Assembly (NCBI RefSeq): GCF_003731765.1
Contig: NZ_MOAL01000006.1
Span: 502,563-566,562, forward strand
DNA from: Pseudomonas chlororaphis
GTDB lineage: Bacteria; Pseudomonadota; Gammaproteobacteria; Pseudomonadales; Pseudomonadaceae
Direction: 5' to 3'
Length of the DNA: 64,000 bases
Made by a program: the position numbers and the translations under genes. Position 1 is the first letter of the stretch; each line of letters starts with the position of its first letter. This document shows, one piece after another, positions 40,436-49,582 of the stretch. The notes beneath the pieces were generated by a model. It had not been told where the DNA came from and ran no database searches. It saw only the letters and a list, made by a program, of their open reading frames with translations.

Positions 40436-41037
40436 AAGATGAAGATATTTTAATTGATTTATTTGAGGCCGGAGAAGCGTTTGTAGGCGGTGATGAAAGT
40501 GGTTTAAGACGCTTGCTGCCTTACATTGTAAATAAAGAAGTGTACGGTGAGAGCCCCGTTGTTTTTTATGTTGCTGATGATGTTAAGGTTTTGGATTTTC
40601 TTTACGGTGAAGGTGTTGATTTTTATCAAAGAACTAAATTGGGCGGCGGCAGCTTGCTTCATCAAGTATCGTTGCGAGGTACGGATGAAGTATTCGAGTG
40701 GATGCTTGCTTGGTATAAAGATAATGGTCTTGTAGATGCTTCGGATGATTCAGGGATTACCTCGCTTTCATCGCTGATTAAATTTGGAAATGTGTCGCGT
40801 GCGACGAGGTTGATTGAGAGTGGAGCAGACCTAAAATCTGAGGCTGAAAATGGATTGACGCCTGCTATGCAGGCTGTTGTATGTCTTGAAGGCGAGAAAG
40901 AAGGGATAGAATGTTTGAGTATGCTTTTTTCAAAAGGGCTCGCTCTCAATGTCGATGAATTGACTTCATTGGTGCAGACGGCGAAAAGTTTGAATCGGCT
41001 AAGTATTGCAAAGTATATTGAGGCAAAAATGGTGTGA
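40432..41037 (+). CDS. ankyrin-like candidate immunity protein for the Rhs tip
   Basis: 201 residues, overlapping the rhs stop as ATGA, so translation is coupled. It is AT-rich and acidic. Helical repeats such as GGSLLHQVSLRGTDEVFEWMLA, GITSLSSLIKFGNVSRATRLIESGADLKS and ENGLTPAMQAVV look like degenerate ankyrin repeats. Ankyrin-type immunity proteins are known beside polymorphic toxins. The position immediately after the toxin tip is the main evidence for the immunity role. Confidence 0.78.
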   Translation: MKDEDILIDLFEAGEAFVGGDESGLRRLLPYIVNKEVYGESPVVFYVADDVKVLDFLYGEGVDFYQRTKLGGGSLLHQVSLRGTDEVFEWMLAWYKDNGLVDASDDSGITSLSSLIKFGNVSRATRLIESGADLKSEAENGLTPAMQAVVCLEGEKEGIECLSMLFSKGLALNVDELTSLVQTAKSLNRLSIAKYIEAKMV

Positions 41038-41186
41038 TAGGTTTGTGGCTTGAGTGAATTGTAGTCTGTTAAGTTGATGTTGTGAGGGTTTGGTTCTTGT
41101 TGCGAACGGTTGAGGCTTTTTTATTAAGCTTCGCAGGTGGGCTACCTGCCGGGTTCGTGTTGATTAATATAACGTAGGAAAAACAC

Positions 41187-41684
41187 ATGGATCCCTCTCA
41201 GGCTAAGACATCCAGTGATCCATGTTTTAGCTGGGGTGTGCTGGTGTCCCACTTAAAAGCTGCATACGAAAATTTAGAGTCTCCGAGTTATTTGTTCTCG
41301 CACGCGTTTTTTGATAAGCAAAAATACCCTGAGGTTTTGCGGTTTCTTGAGGCTCATTACAATGTTAATGAAGACACTGAACCGAATACGGATGTGAGTT
41401 ATGGGTATTTTATTGAGGGTGTAAATCTATCGGCTGTATTGCGAGTTTCATTTGTTGGGCAATATTTCTATCTGTCGTCACTGCTTGAAGGTGGAGGCGA
41501 AGAGGAACCAAGTGTCGAATCTTCGAGCGACAGTTCTAAGGCATTACTAATGAAGTACATGCGTGATGCCGGATTTGTGTTTACCTCGGGCAATGTATTA
41601 AAGGAAAAAGTAATATTTGGAGGGCATCCAACTAGCGTTTACTCGCTGCTCTACTCCTATGAGCAAGAGCCTTCTTGGCTATAA
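41187..41684 (+). CDS. AT-rich hypothetical protein, orphan-immunity candidate
   Basis: 165 residues, starting MDPSQAKTSSDPCFSWGVLV, with GTAGGAAAAACAC before the ATG. It is acidic (GGGEEEPSVESSSDSS) with an alpha/beta look. No family was recognised. It lies in the low-GC tract behind the Rhs toxin where unrelated immunity genes tend to accumulate. The 224 bases after it show no gene. Confidence 0.6.
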   Translation: MDPSQAKTSSDPCFSWGVLVSHLKAAYENLESPSYLFSHAFFDKQKYPEVLRFLEAHYNVNEDTEPNTDVSYGYFIEGVNLSAVLRVSFVGQYFYLSSLLEGGGEEEPSVESSSDSSKALLMKYMRDAGFVFTSGNVLKEKVIFGGHPTSVYSLLYSYEQEPSWL

Positions 41685-41908
41685 GGTGAGCCGATAGAAC
41701 TCTTTCGTGCATCTATACACGTATTTGCGCGTAAAAGTCGAAAGTTAAGCCTGTAGTAAAGCGATAGCTAGATCTTTCTTTTTATGTGCGGTGTTTTATG
41801 CGGGGTGGAAGTGACTAATTGTGTGGCTAATAAATTATTTGTGAGTTTTTAGGGGCTTGCCATACTAAGTGTTTTTTGTGGGGTTAGTTATCGTTTTTAT
41901 AATAAATA

Positions 41909-42332
41909 ATGAACGAGGATGTGCGTGAATGTATGGATAAAAACTTTTTAATTGAAGGTAATGTCTGCGTTCAACGTGGGTCTGAGCAATATGACCTGCA
42001 TAATTATTTTTCATTAGTTGACGTTTTTGTCGGTATTTACGATCGTTCGGCAATGTTGAGGTTCAAGTCGAATGACTGCCATGCTATAAATCCGAATGTT
42101 AATTTGCTGATGGTTTTTTTTATGTATTGATTACTTGGATATAAGTTCCGGTGTTTTGAAGGGGAAGCTCATGGATGTGGAGGAGTTGGGTTATAAGCCA
42201 TCGGATGACTTTGATCATGATTGGCTCGTGGCAGAACGTAAAATTAATAAGGAGTTTCATTTTTTTATTAGGTTGATAGGCGATGAATACATCAGGGTTC
42301 ATGCGAACTCTGCAGAGTTGAGAATTGAATGA
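41909..42332 (+). pseudogene. frameshifted small gene, orphan-immunity candidate
   Basis: The first part (41909-42130, ...SLVDVFVGIYDRSAMLRFKS...) stops shortly after a run of eight T (42114-42121). Skipping one base in the run joins it to a second open frame ending at 42332 (...CIDYLDISSGVLKG, ELGYKPSDDFDHDWLVAERK, FHFFIRLIGDEYIRVH). The joined product would be about 140 residues. The start could be 41909 or 41933. The cause could be true decay, phase variation, or a homopolymer sequencing error. No family was recognised. Confidence 0.6.
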
Positions 42333-42660
42333 CGCTATTGCCTGATCGTCAGTATCTTCAGTGAATGTGGGTGCGGACGGCGTTAAGACTAAGGAGGTTT
42401 AGGTGAAATGAATAATAAGTGCGCTCAGTGCAGAGAACGGTAAAGGTGCACGTAAGTGACTTGTGAAGTAAGGTGATATTTATGAAATATGCTGCGTTAG
42501 TCAAGTTTAAAAATCACTAGTGTTGTGCGAATTGACTCTGGGCGAATAAGGCGCCTGATTAAGATTTTGATCTAACTGAGTTGCGCGTTGCGGCTGCAGT
42601 GTCTGGTGTTTTTGGACGTGTTGGGGTTGGTGTTTTTGACGTTTTGATTGGGCGAGTTCA
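42333..42660. other. AT-rich gap without a convincing gene
   Basis: 328 bases. A good ribosome site (CTAAGGAGG near 42390) precedes only an 11-codon reading frame starting ATGAATAATAAGTGC. It may be the 5' remnant of a lost gene. Nothing else is recognisable. Confidence 0.5.
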
Positions 42661-43009
42661 ATGTATTATTTTTTATCTTACTTTGAAGTGAAAAATAAAA
42701 AATCAGAAAATTACAAAGGTTTTCCTGAGATTGAAAACTTTTCTATCCCTGCGGAGATTGATGGTGGAAATATCAGCGTTATTTACCAAGGAAAAATATA
42801 CAAAGCAACCATTCTTACTGACTTGAGCAGGCAGTGTTCGAATGATTTTTTTCGGACGTGGGGAGTTTCGAACGCACGATGTTATTGAGCTTCATACTGG
42901 AGAGATTGAAAAACGACTGTGTCACTCCTTGTCTGGTTTCATTTATGGAGCCAGAGGAAATTATCCAAGTGATCAAGAGTTACTCAGTCTTTGGAGACGA
43001 CCTGATTAG
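42661..43009 (+). pseudogene. second frameshifted small gene, orphan-immunity candidate
   Basis: The frame starting MYYFLSYFEVKNKKSENYKG runs to a stop at 42888. After a run of seven T (42846-42852) a one-base skip opens a second frame (FFGRGEFRTHDVIELHTGEI, then GFIYGARGNYPSDQELLSLW) up to a TAG at 43007-43009. The joined product is about 115 residues and reads as one plausible protein. It shows the same type of lesion as the gene at 41909-42332. No family was recognised. Confidence 0.65.
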
Positions 43010-43129
43010 TTTTTTTACTGTCGATCAGAAGTAGGGTGTTGCACTGAGATAGTACGCTTCGTATAAGCAAAATGTAGCAAACCCTTAACTATCTGGCTCA
43101 GCACCACTCACATAAGGTCGATCTGGACG

Positions 43130-43408
43130 ATGGATGTTTTAAAGTTTGATCAAGAATTTAAGCCATTATTAAAGGGTTATACCCTGGTGTATTCATCATT
43201 CCCCAATGGGGATTTTGGTGATCTCGAACGGGTTGAGTTGGAGGGTTTTAATAAATTGGCTACGGTGGAGTTTTGGTCCAGGGGGTGGATCGGTGTGGAT
43301 GTTTATGATGTGGTTCTTGATCAGCAGGTGATGTGTGTTTTGCTTTCTCCAGAGGAAATGAGTTTGGCTCCGGAGGTGTTTGAGCGATTGCTGTTTCAGT
43401 TAAAATGA
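43130..43408 (+). CDS. small hypothetical protein, orphan-immunity candidate
   Basis: 92 residues, starting MDVLKFDQEFKPLLKGYTLVY. It continues VELEGFNKLATVEFWSRGWIGVDVYDVV and ends PEVFERLLFQLK. The layout resembles small immunity proteins found beside Rhs/CDI toxins. It is the last gene of the low-GC tract. No catalytic motif. Confidence 0.6.
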   Translation: MDVLKFDQEFKPLLKGYTLVYSSFPNGDFGDLERVELEGFNKLATVEFWSRGWIGVDVYDVVLDQQVMCVLLSPEEMSLAPEVFERLLFQLK

Positions 43409-43839
43409 ATTTTGTTATATTAACGTTGTTGGCACTTATAAAAGAGGCATTAACCACTTTAGAGGTGAAGGCTGCCCAAGTCTGAAGTGGATCCCCTGCA
43501 ATTGTCAGGGCTCGATTAAAAAAGGTAACAGCAATGATGATTGCATTCTTTAAAGAGCGCGTTTCAAAAAATGTGAACGGCTGTTTTTAGAACGGTTGTT
43601 TGTGAGTGAACCTCGTTGCTGATGCCACGGACTCAACACCGGTAGTCACCCAAACCCTTCTCCCCTCGACGCCCTCACGGCTCACGTCCATTTCCCCCCG
43701 TTCGCCCCCGCTCAGCCATTAAAAAAACCGCCCCTTTGGCCCTGATAACATCGTTTCTCGGCGTTTCGGCTTTTCACTATATTGGCCCCCAGTTCCAGCG
43801 TGGTGACTCACCACGCACCCTTTATCGTGAGCCGTCGCA
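43409..43839. other. intergenic boundary of the effector island
   Basis: 431 bases in which base composition returns from AT-rich to GC-rich at about 43600. No gene, repeat or clear terminator was found. It should hold the promoter of the PLP-enzyme gene at 43840, but no convincing -35/-10 pair stands out. Confidence 0.5.
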
Positions 43840-45114
43840 ATGAATAAAAAACCTGCAAGCACAGGGCTGGAAGAAGCCGGAACCGGGACCCGGGTGGTGT
43901 GGGGGGGTGAGCAGATCACTCATCCTTACAACGCCACGCAAACGCCGATCGTGGCCAGTGCCGCCTACGGTTATGACGACATCGATCAGTGGTACGACGT
44001 GGCGCTGGGCAAGGCCCCGGGCTTTATCTACAGCCGCATGAGCAACCCCACGGTGGAAACCTTCGAAGCCAAGTTGCGCGCCCTGGAAAACGCCGAGTCG
44101 GCGGTGGCGTTCAGCAGTGGCATGGCCGCCATCAGCAGCGTGCTGTACACCTTTCTGCAGTGTGGCCAGCGGGTGGTGTCGACCAAGGACAGCTACGGCG
44201 GCACCAACAAGATTTTCGAGGAGTTCCTGCCGCGCATGGGGGTAGCAGTGACCCTGTGTGAAACCTTCGATCACGGGGAAATCGAGCGCGAGATCGCCAA
44301 GGGTTGCCAGGTGTTGTACCTGGAGACCCCGACCAACCCGACCCTGAAAATTGTCGACATCCAGCGCTTGGTGGCGGCGGCGAAGCAGGTCGGTGCCCTG
44401 GTGGTGGCCGATAACACTTTTGCCACGCCGTTGAACCAGAACCCCCTGGCCCTGGGGGTGGATGTGGTGATCCACAGCGCCACCAAGTTCCTCAGTGGTC
44501 ATGGTGATGTGCTCGGCGGTGTGGTCTGCGGCAGTGAAGCCTTGATGGCCCAGGTGCGGCACTACCGGGAGATCAACGGTGCATCCCTCGATCCGTTCTC
44601 GGCCTACCTGATTATTCGCGGCATGAAGACCCTGGCCCTGCGGGTGCGCCAGCAGCAGCAAAGTGCCCGGGCCCTGGCGGATTTCCTGTGCAGCGAACCG
44701 CTGGTGGAGCAGGTCAATTACCCCGGTTTGCCCAGCCATCCCAACCACGCCGTGGCCTGTGCGCAGATGCGTGGTTTTGGCGCCATCGTCAGCTTTGTGC
44801 TGGTGGGCGGCATGGACACGGTCAAGGTGCTGCTGCCGCGCCTGCAATACGCCCACTGCGCCGGCAACCTGGGCGCCGTGGAAACCATCTACGGCCCGGC
44901 GCGCACCACCAGCCACGTGGAGAACACCCCGGAAGAACGTCAAGCCCTGGGCATTTCCGAAGGCCTGGTGCGGGTCTCGGTGGGCATTGAAGACACCGAC
45001 GACTTGTTGGCCGACCTGAAGCAGGCGTTTGCCTGGGTCAGGACCTCACTGCAGCAGCCGGACGCTGCAGCCCGTACCGCCCTGGCACACCCCTGCGTTG
45101 AGGTCGCTGACTGA
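43840..45114 (+). CDS. cystathionine gamma-synthase / methionine gamma-lyase family PLP enzyme
   Basis: 424 residues of the Cys/Met-metabolism PLP family. SRMSNPTVETFEAKLRALE, AVAFSSGMAAISSV, VADNTFATPLNQNP (PLP ring Asp) and the Schiff-base lysine in HSATKFLSGHGD are intact. This fold-type I family includes cystathionine gamma-synthase, O-acylhomoserine sulfhydrylase and methionine gamma-lyase. Motifs alone do not separate these. Its neighbours (MmuP-like permease, homoserine dehydrogenase) favour catabolism of a methionine- or homoserine-related amino acid. It begins the plus-strand island ending at 52588. Confidence 0.87.
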   Translation: MNKKPASTGLEEAGTGTRVVWGGEQITHPYNATQTPIVASAAYGYDDIDQWYDVALGKAPGFIYSRMSNPTVETFEAKLRALENAESAVAFSSGMAAISSVLYTFLQCGQRVVSTKDSYGGTNKIFEEFLPRMGVAVTLCETFDHGEIEREIAKGCQVLYLETPTNPTLKIVDIQRLVAAAKQVGALVVADNTFATPLNQNPLALGVDVVIHSATKFLSGHGDVLGGVVCGSEALMAQVRHYREINGASLDPFSAYLIIRGMKTLALRVRQQQQSARALADFLCSEPLVEQVNYPGLPSHPNHAVACAQMRGFGAIVSFVLVGGMDTVKVLLPRLQYAHCAGNLGAVETIYGPARTTSHVENTPEERQALGISEGLVRVSVGIEDTDDLLADLKQAFAWVRTSLQQPDAAARTALAHPCVEVAD

Positions 45115-45262
45115 GGTCGTGCCGCCCCCCTCACGGCAAGGCTGCCTGTGAGTTCTCCATGAAACGCAATAACAATAAAAACCTCGCGGCATCCCTTTGA
45201 TTTCTGCCCAAGCCTCTGTCGCAGACATTGATCCTTGCCCTGACACTTTCATGAGAAAAATC

Positions 45263-46699
45263 ATGTCCATCACACAACAACAAACCAATGCTCGAACCGG
45301 CTTCAAGCAGGAAATGCAGACCCGGCACATCGTCATGCTGGCCCTTGGCGGGGTCATCGGCACCGGGCTGTTCCTGACGTCCGGCTACACCGTCAACCAG
45401 GCTGGCCCGCTGGGTGCGGTGATCGCCTACATCATCGGTGCGCTGATGGTGTACATGGTGATGATGTGCCTCGGCGAACTGGCGGTGCAGATGCCGGAAA
45501 CCGGTTCCTTCAGCACCTACGCCACACGCTTCCTCGGCCCGGGCACCGGCTACACCGTGGCCTGGCTCTACTGGCTGACCTGGACCGTGGCCATCGGCTC
45601 GGAATTCACCGCCGCCGGTATTCTCATGAGCCGCTGGTTTCCGGACACCCCGGTGTGGATCTGGAGCGCGCTGTTCGCTGGCGTGGTGTTCCTGACTAAC
45701 GTGGTCTCTGTACGTCTGTTTGCCGAGACCGAGTTCTGGCTGTCCCTGATCAAGGTGATCACCGTGGTGGTGTTCCTGTTGATCGGTGGCGGGGCGATTC
45801 TCGGCCTGTTGCAGATCGACCAGGTGCACAGCATCGGCCTGGGCAACTTCACCCGCGAAGGCCTGTTCCCCACCGGCTTCATGTCGATTGCCATGACCTT
45901 GCTCGCCGTGTCGTTTGCGTTCTCCGGCACTGAGCTGATCGGCATCGCTGCTGGCGAAACCAAAGACCCGCAACGCAATGTGCCGCGTGCCATCCGCACC
46001 ACGGTATTGCGCCTGGCGATCTTCTTTGTCGGCACCATCTTTGTGCTCGCCACCTTGCTGCCCCGGGAGCAGGCCGGCCTGATCGAAAGCCCGTTCGTCA
46101 CGGTGTTCACCTACATCGGCATTCCGTACTCCGCCGACATCATGAACTTCGTGATCATCAGCGCCTTGCTCTCGGCCGCCAACTCCGGTCTGTACGCCGC
46201 CTCGCGGATGCTCTGGACCCTCAGCGACCAGGGCCACTTGCCCAAGCAGTTCTCGGCCCTGACCCGCATGGGCACACCGCTCAACGCGATCATCGTGAGC
46301 ATGGCCGGCGGCGCCGCGTCGCTGCTCAGCAGCGTGTTCGCTCCCGGCACCATCTACCTGGCGCTGGTGTCGATCTCCGGCCTGGCCGTGGTGGTGGTGT
46401 GGATGAGCATCGCCGCCAGTCAGATTGCCTTCCGCCGCCACTACGTGGCCAATGGCGGGGACATCCGTGACCTGAAGTTCCGGGTCAAGGGCTACCCGTG
46501 GGTGCCCCTGGGTGCGCTGATCTGCTGCAGCCTGGCGTGCATTGGCATTGCCTTCGACCCTGAGCAACGAGTGGCCCTGTACTTCGGCGTGCCGTTCATC
46601 GCCTGGTGCTACTTCGTGTATTACATTACCCGCAAAAGCCGCGCGCGCCGTCTGTCCCTGGCGCTCCAGGCCCAACCGTCCGATGCCTTGCCAGGCTGA
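45263..46699 (+). CDS. amino acid permease, APC family, MmuP-like
   Basis: 478 residues from the ATG at 45263 (45251 is also possible). Twelve hydrophobic spans. The N-terminal signature RHIVMLALGGVIGTGLFL followed by NQAGPLGAVIAYIIGALMVY and WLYWLTWTVAIGSEFTAAG is strikingly like the S-methylmethionine permease MmuP. It is a proton-coupled amino acid importer of the inner membrane. Likely cargo is S-methylmethionine, methionine or homoserine, given the genes around it. Confidence 0.88.
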   Translation: MSITQQQTNARTGFKQEMQTRHIVMLALGGVIGTGLFLTSGYTVNQAGPLGAVIAYIIGALMVYMVMMCLGELAVQMPETGSFSTYATRFLGPGTGYTVAWLYWLTWTVAIGSEFTAAGILMSRWFPDTPVWIWSALFAGVVFLTNVVSVRLFAETEFWLSLIKVITVVVFLLIGGGAILGLLQIDQVHSIGLGNFTREGLFPTGFMSIAMTLLAVSFAFSGTELIGIAAGETKDPQRNVPRAIRTTVLRLAIFFVGTIFVLATLLPREQAGLIESPFVTVFTYIGIPYSADIMNFVIISALLSAANSGLYAASRMLWTLSDQGHLPKQFSALTRMGTPLNAIIVSMAGGAASLLSSVFAPGTIYLALVSISGLAVVVVWMSIAASQIAFRRHYVANGGDIRDLKFRVKGYPWVPLGALICCSLACIGIAFDPEQRVALYFGVPFIAWCYFVYYITRKSRARRLSLALQAQPSDALPG

Positions 46700-46752
46700 C
46701 GCACGGGACGGGCGGCCGGTTCGGGGCACCTCGGGTCTATGAGAAAACCACC

Positions 46753-47643
46753 ATGAAGCAAAAGACCTTACCGCCGCTGAACTGGCTGCGGGCCTTTGAA
46801 GTGTCCGCCCGTTGTTTGAACTTCACCCATGCGGCTGACGAATTGTTCCTGACCCAGGGCGCCGTCAGCCAACAGATCCGCCAACTGGAAAGCCACCTCG
46901 GGGTGGCGCTGTTCAAGCGCTTGCCCCGGGGCCTGGACCTGACCGAAGAAGGCCGTTCGTACCTGCCGGTGGTGCAGGACGCGATCACGCGGCTGGCGGT
47001 GGGCACCAATGAAATTTTCGGCCAGCACAAGCGTCGGCCGATCAAGGTGCGGGGCAGCCTGGCATTTTTCGTGCACTGGCTGGCACCCAAATTGGTGGAG
47101 TTTCGCCAGGCCCATCCGCTGGTGGATATCCGCTACATCAGCAACATCTGGGTCAAGGAACTGGACGGCGAAGACGACATGGAAATTCGCTGGGGCCACG
47201 GTCATTGGCCTGGGCTGGTGTCCCAGCGCCTGACCTGGGACACCCTGTTCCCGGTGTGCTCGCCGGCCCTGTTGGCCGGTGCACCGCTGCAGGTGCCCAG
47301 CGACGTGGGCCGGCACGCCTTGCTGCATGTGCTGGGTTACGAGGAGGGTTGGGGCTACTGGTTGAAGATGGTTGGCGTCGATGACGTGGACTCGTCCAGC
47401 GGCCTGCAGTTCGACACTATGATTTCTACCCTGCGCATGGCCGAGCTGGGGCAGGGCATTGCCCTGGCCCGGTCGTCCATGGTCGACGAGATGCTCGCCG
47501 ACGGGCGTTTGCTCGAACCCTTCAACCTGCGCATCGAGGCCAGCGAATCGTTTTACCTGGTGCGCGGTTCCGGGGCCGATCAACACCCCGACGCGGTGAA
47601 TTTTTCCACCTGGCTGGTAGAGCAGGCCCATCGTTACAAGTGA
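46753..47643 (+). CDS. LysR family regulator, GcvA-like
   Basis: 296 residues from the ATG at 46753. N-terminal HTH at 5-65 (LNWLRAFEVSARCLNFTHAADELFLTQGAVSQQIRQLE) and a periplasmic-binding-like effector domain containing VRGSLAFFVHWLAPKLVEF and WGHGHWPGL. It lies within the operon-like run, same strand as its neighbours, 54 bases after the permease and 17 bases before the threonine-synthase paralogue. It probably controls the local island. Confidence 0.87.
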   Translation: MKQKTLPPLNWLRAFEVSARCLNFTHAADELFLTQGAVSQQIRQLESHLGVALFKRLPRGLDLTEEGRSYLPVVQDAITRLAVGTNEIFGQHKRRPIKVRGSLAFFVHWLAPKLVEFRQAHPLVDIRYISNIWVKELDGEDDMEIRWGHGHWPGLVSQRLTWDTLFPVCSPALLAGAPLQVPSDVGRHALLHVLGYEEGWGYWLKMVGVDDVDSSSGLQFDTMISTLRMAELGQGIALARSSMVDEMLADGRLLEPFNLRIEASESFYLVRGSGADQHPDAVNFSTWLVEQAHRYK

Positions 47644-47659
47644 CTGGCCGGAGCCACCC

Positions 47660-49036
47660 ATGCGTTATATCAGTACCCGCAGCGCCACGCTCGAGGCCGA
47701 TTTCGAGCAGGTGGTGCTGTCTGGCATCGCCACCGATGGCGGCCTGTATGTGCCCGCCGAACTGCCGCGTTTCAGCCCCCAGGACATCGCCAACTGGTCG
47801 ACCCTGGCCTACGACGAGCTGGCGTATCGGGTCATGCGCCCGTTTGTTGGCGAGGCCATCCCCGAGGCGGATTTCAAGGCCCTGCTCAAGGACAGTTGCA
47901 GCGGTTTCCGCCACCGCGCCGTGGCGCCCCTGCATCAGGTGGACCGCAATGAGTGGGTGCTGGAGCTGTTCCACGGGCCGACCCATTCCTCCAAGGACTT
48001 TGCCGCCCAGTTGCAGGCGCGCCTGGTGCGCTACTTTCTCGATAAGCGCCAGCGTCGCGGGGTGCTGATCGGCGCCACCAACGGCGACACCGGCCTGGCC
48101 GCCATCGAAGCCTTCAAGGACTGTGAAGCCGTCGAGGTGCTGGTGTTCTATCCCCAGTCCGGGGTGCCGGACTATCAATGCCAGCAACTGCAGGGTGCCC
48201 AGGGCCCGAGGTTGCATCGCTTTGCGGTGCAGGGCAGTTTCGACCAGTGCCAGGCCATCGTCACCGACCTGTTGCGCCAGTGGCCCCTGGCGGACCGCGA
48301 GGTCATCAGTTTCAACTCCAACAACTGGATCGGCGTGCTGGCCCAGTTGGTGTTCTATTTCCACGGCGTGCTGCAACTGGGGGGCGGCCAGCGGCCCCTC
48401 AGCTTCAGTGTGCCGGCGGCCAGTTTTGCCGAAGTCTATGCCGGCTACATCGTGCAGAAGATGGGCTTGCCGATCACCCAGATGATCGTCGCCACCAACC
48501 GCAACGACGCCCTGCACCAGCTGTTCCTGAAAAATCACTACTCCCGCAGCCAGGCCAATCGCAGCCTGTCGCCGGCCATGGACCTGTCGATTTTCTCCAA
48601 CCTGGAGCGCTTTCTCTGGGAGCTGTACGGCCACGACCACCAGGCCCTCAGCGTACTGATGGCGGAGTTCGAGCGTTGCGGGGAAATGCGCATCGGCAAC
48701 GAGTTCTGGCTGCAGGCGCGGATGATCATCGACTCCTATTCGGTGAGCGACGAAGAGACCCTGGAAGAGATCCGCAGCCTGTACCACGACACCGGTTATG
48801 TGGTCGATCCGCACACCGCCACCGGGGTCCGCGCGGCGCGTTTGTACCGGCGCAGCCTGGTGGCGCCGATGGTCACCCTGGGCGAGATCGCCCCGAGCAA
48901 ATCGGCGGCGCTGCTGGCCCGCCTGGGGCTCCCCGGCCTGGCCACAGAACCCTTGCCGGCGCCGGTGCTGGAGCGGCTGCAGGTGATTGCCCCGGACGAT
49001 CTGGCCCGGGTCCAGCAGTTGCTGGGCACCCTGTGA
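47660..49036 (+). CDS. threonine synthase-like PLP enzyme (paralogue)
   Basis: 458 residues, the length of ThrC. The N-terminal cap MRYISTR and GGLYVPAELP match. The Schiff-base Lys112 sits in HGPTHSSKDFA and NGDTGLAA replaces SGDTG. The loop that in ThrC reads PSGNFGD and holds the PLP phosphate is PAASFAE (252-258) here. Given the departures, it may not make threonine from phosphohomoserine. It sits between a LysR and an Lrp gene rather than next to hom/thrC housekeeping genes. Confidence 0.82.
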   Translation: MRYISTRSATLEADFEQVVLSGIATDGGLYVPAELPRFSPQDIANWSTLAYDELAYRVMRPFVGEAIPEADFKALLKDSCSGFRHRAVAPLHQVDRNEWVLELFHGPTHSSKDFAAQLQARLVRYFLDKRQRRGVLIGATNGDTGLAAIEAFKDCEAVEVLVFYPQSGVPDYQCQQLQGAQGPRLHRFAVQGSFDQCQAIVTDLLRQWPLADREVISFNSNNWIGVLAQLVFYFHGVLQLGGGQRPLSFSVPAASFAEVYAGYIVQKMGLPITQMIVATNRNDALHQLFLKNHYSRSQANRSLSPAMDLSIFSNLERFLWELYGHDHQALSVLMAEFERCGEMRIGNEFWLQARMIIDSYSVSDEETLEEIRSLYHDTGYVVDPHTATGVRAARLYRRSLVAPMVTLGEIAPSKSAALLARLGLPGLATEPLPAPVLERLQVIAPDDLARVQQLLGTL

Positions 49037-49058
49037 AGCCCTGGTACGAGGTCCGCCT

Positions 49059-49496
49059 GTGAAGAGAATTCTCGACCCCCTGGATGAGCGCATCCTGGCC
49101 GAACTGACCTTGAATGCCCGGGCTGCCCACGCCGAGCTGGCGGCCAAGGTCAACCTGTCGCGCAACGCCGTGCGCCAGCGCATCGAGCGTCTGGAGCGCG
49201 ACGGCGCGATCCAGGGCTACACCATCCGTGCCGGTGAAGGGCGCACATCGTCTTCCAGCATCAACGCGGTGATTTTCGTCTACCGCTACGACCGCATGCG
49301 TGGCGCCGAAGTGCTCCAGGCCCTGCGCGCGATCCCCGAGATCAGCCAGTGCGAAGTGATGAGTGGCGAGTTTGACCTGATGGTGCGAGTCAGCGCGGCC
49401 ACCCCCGAGCGGGTGCACCGGGTGTGGAACGACATTGCCGCATTGCCCGGGGTGGAAAATACCGTCACCTCCTTTGTGCTGTCCTCGGTGGTCTAG
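49059..49496 (+). CDS. Lrp/AsnC family regulator
   Basis: 145 residues from a GTG at 49059 with ACGAGG eight bases upstream. HTH LDERILAELTLNARAAHAELAAKVNLSRNAVRQRIERLE at 5-45, then an RAM ligand domain (VIFVYRYDRMRGAEVLQALRAIPEISQCEVMSGEFDLMVRV). Members respond to amino acids and often control one adjacent catabolic unit. It begins 22 bases after the threonine-synthase paralogue. Confidence 0.88.
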   Translation: MKRILDPLDERILAELTLNARAAHAELAAKVNLSRNAVRQRIERLERDGAIQGYTIRAGEGRTSSSSINAVIFVYRYDRMRGAEVLQALRAIPEISQCEVMSGEFDLMVRVSAATPERVHRVWNDIAALPGVENTVTSFVLSSVV

Positions 49497-49582
49497 CACC
49501 GCCTCGTTATCCCTGCCGTGGTGTTCAGTGAGCCTGGCGAGTGGCAAGATTCGCCCTCGACCAGGATCACTCGGGATACCCC

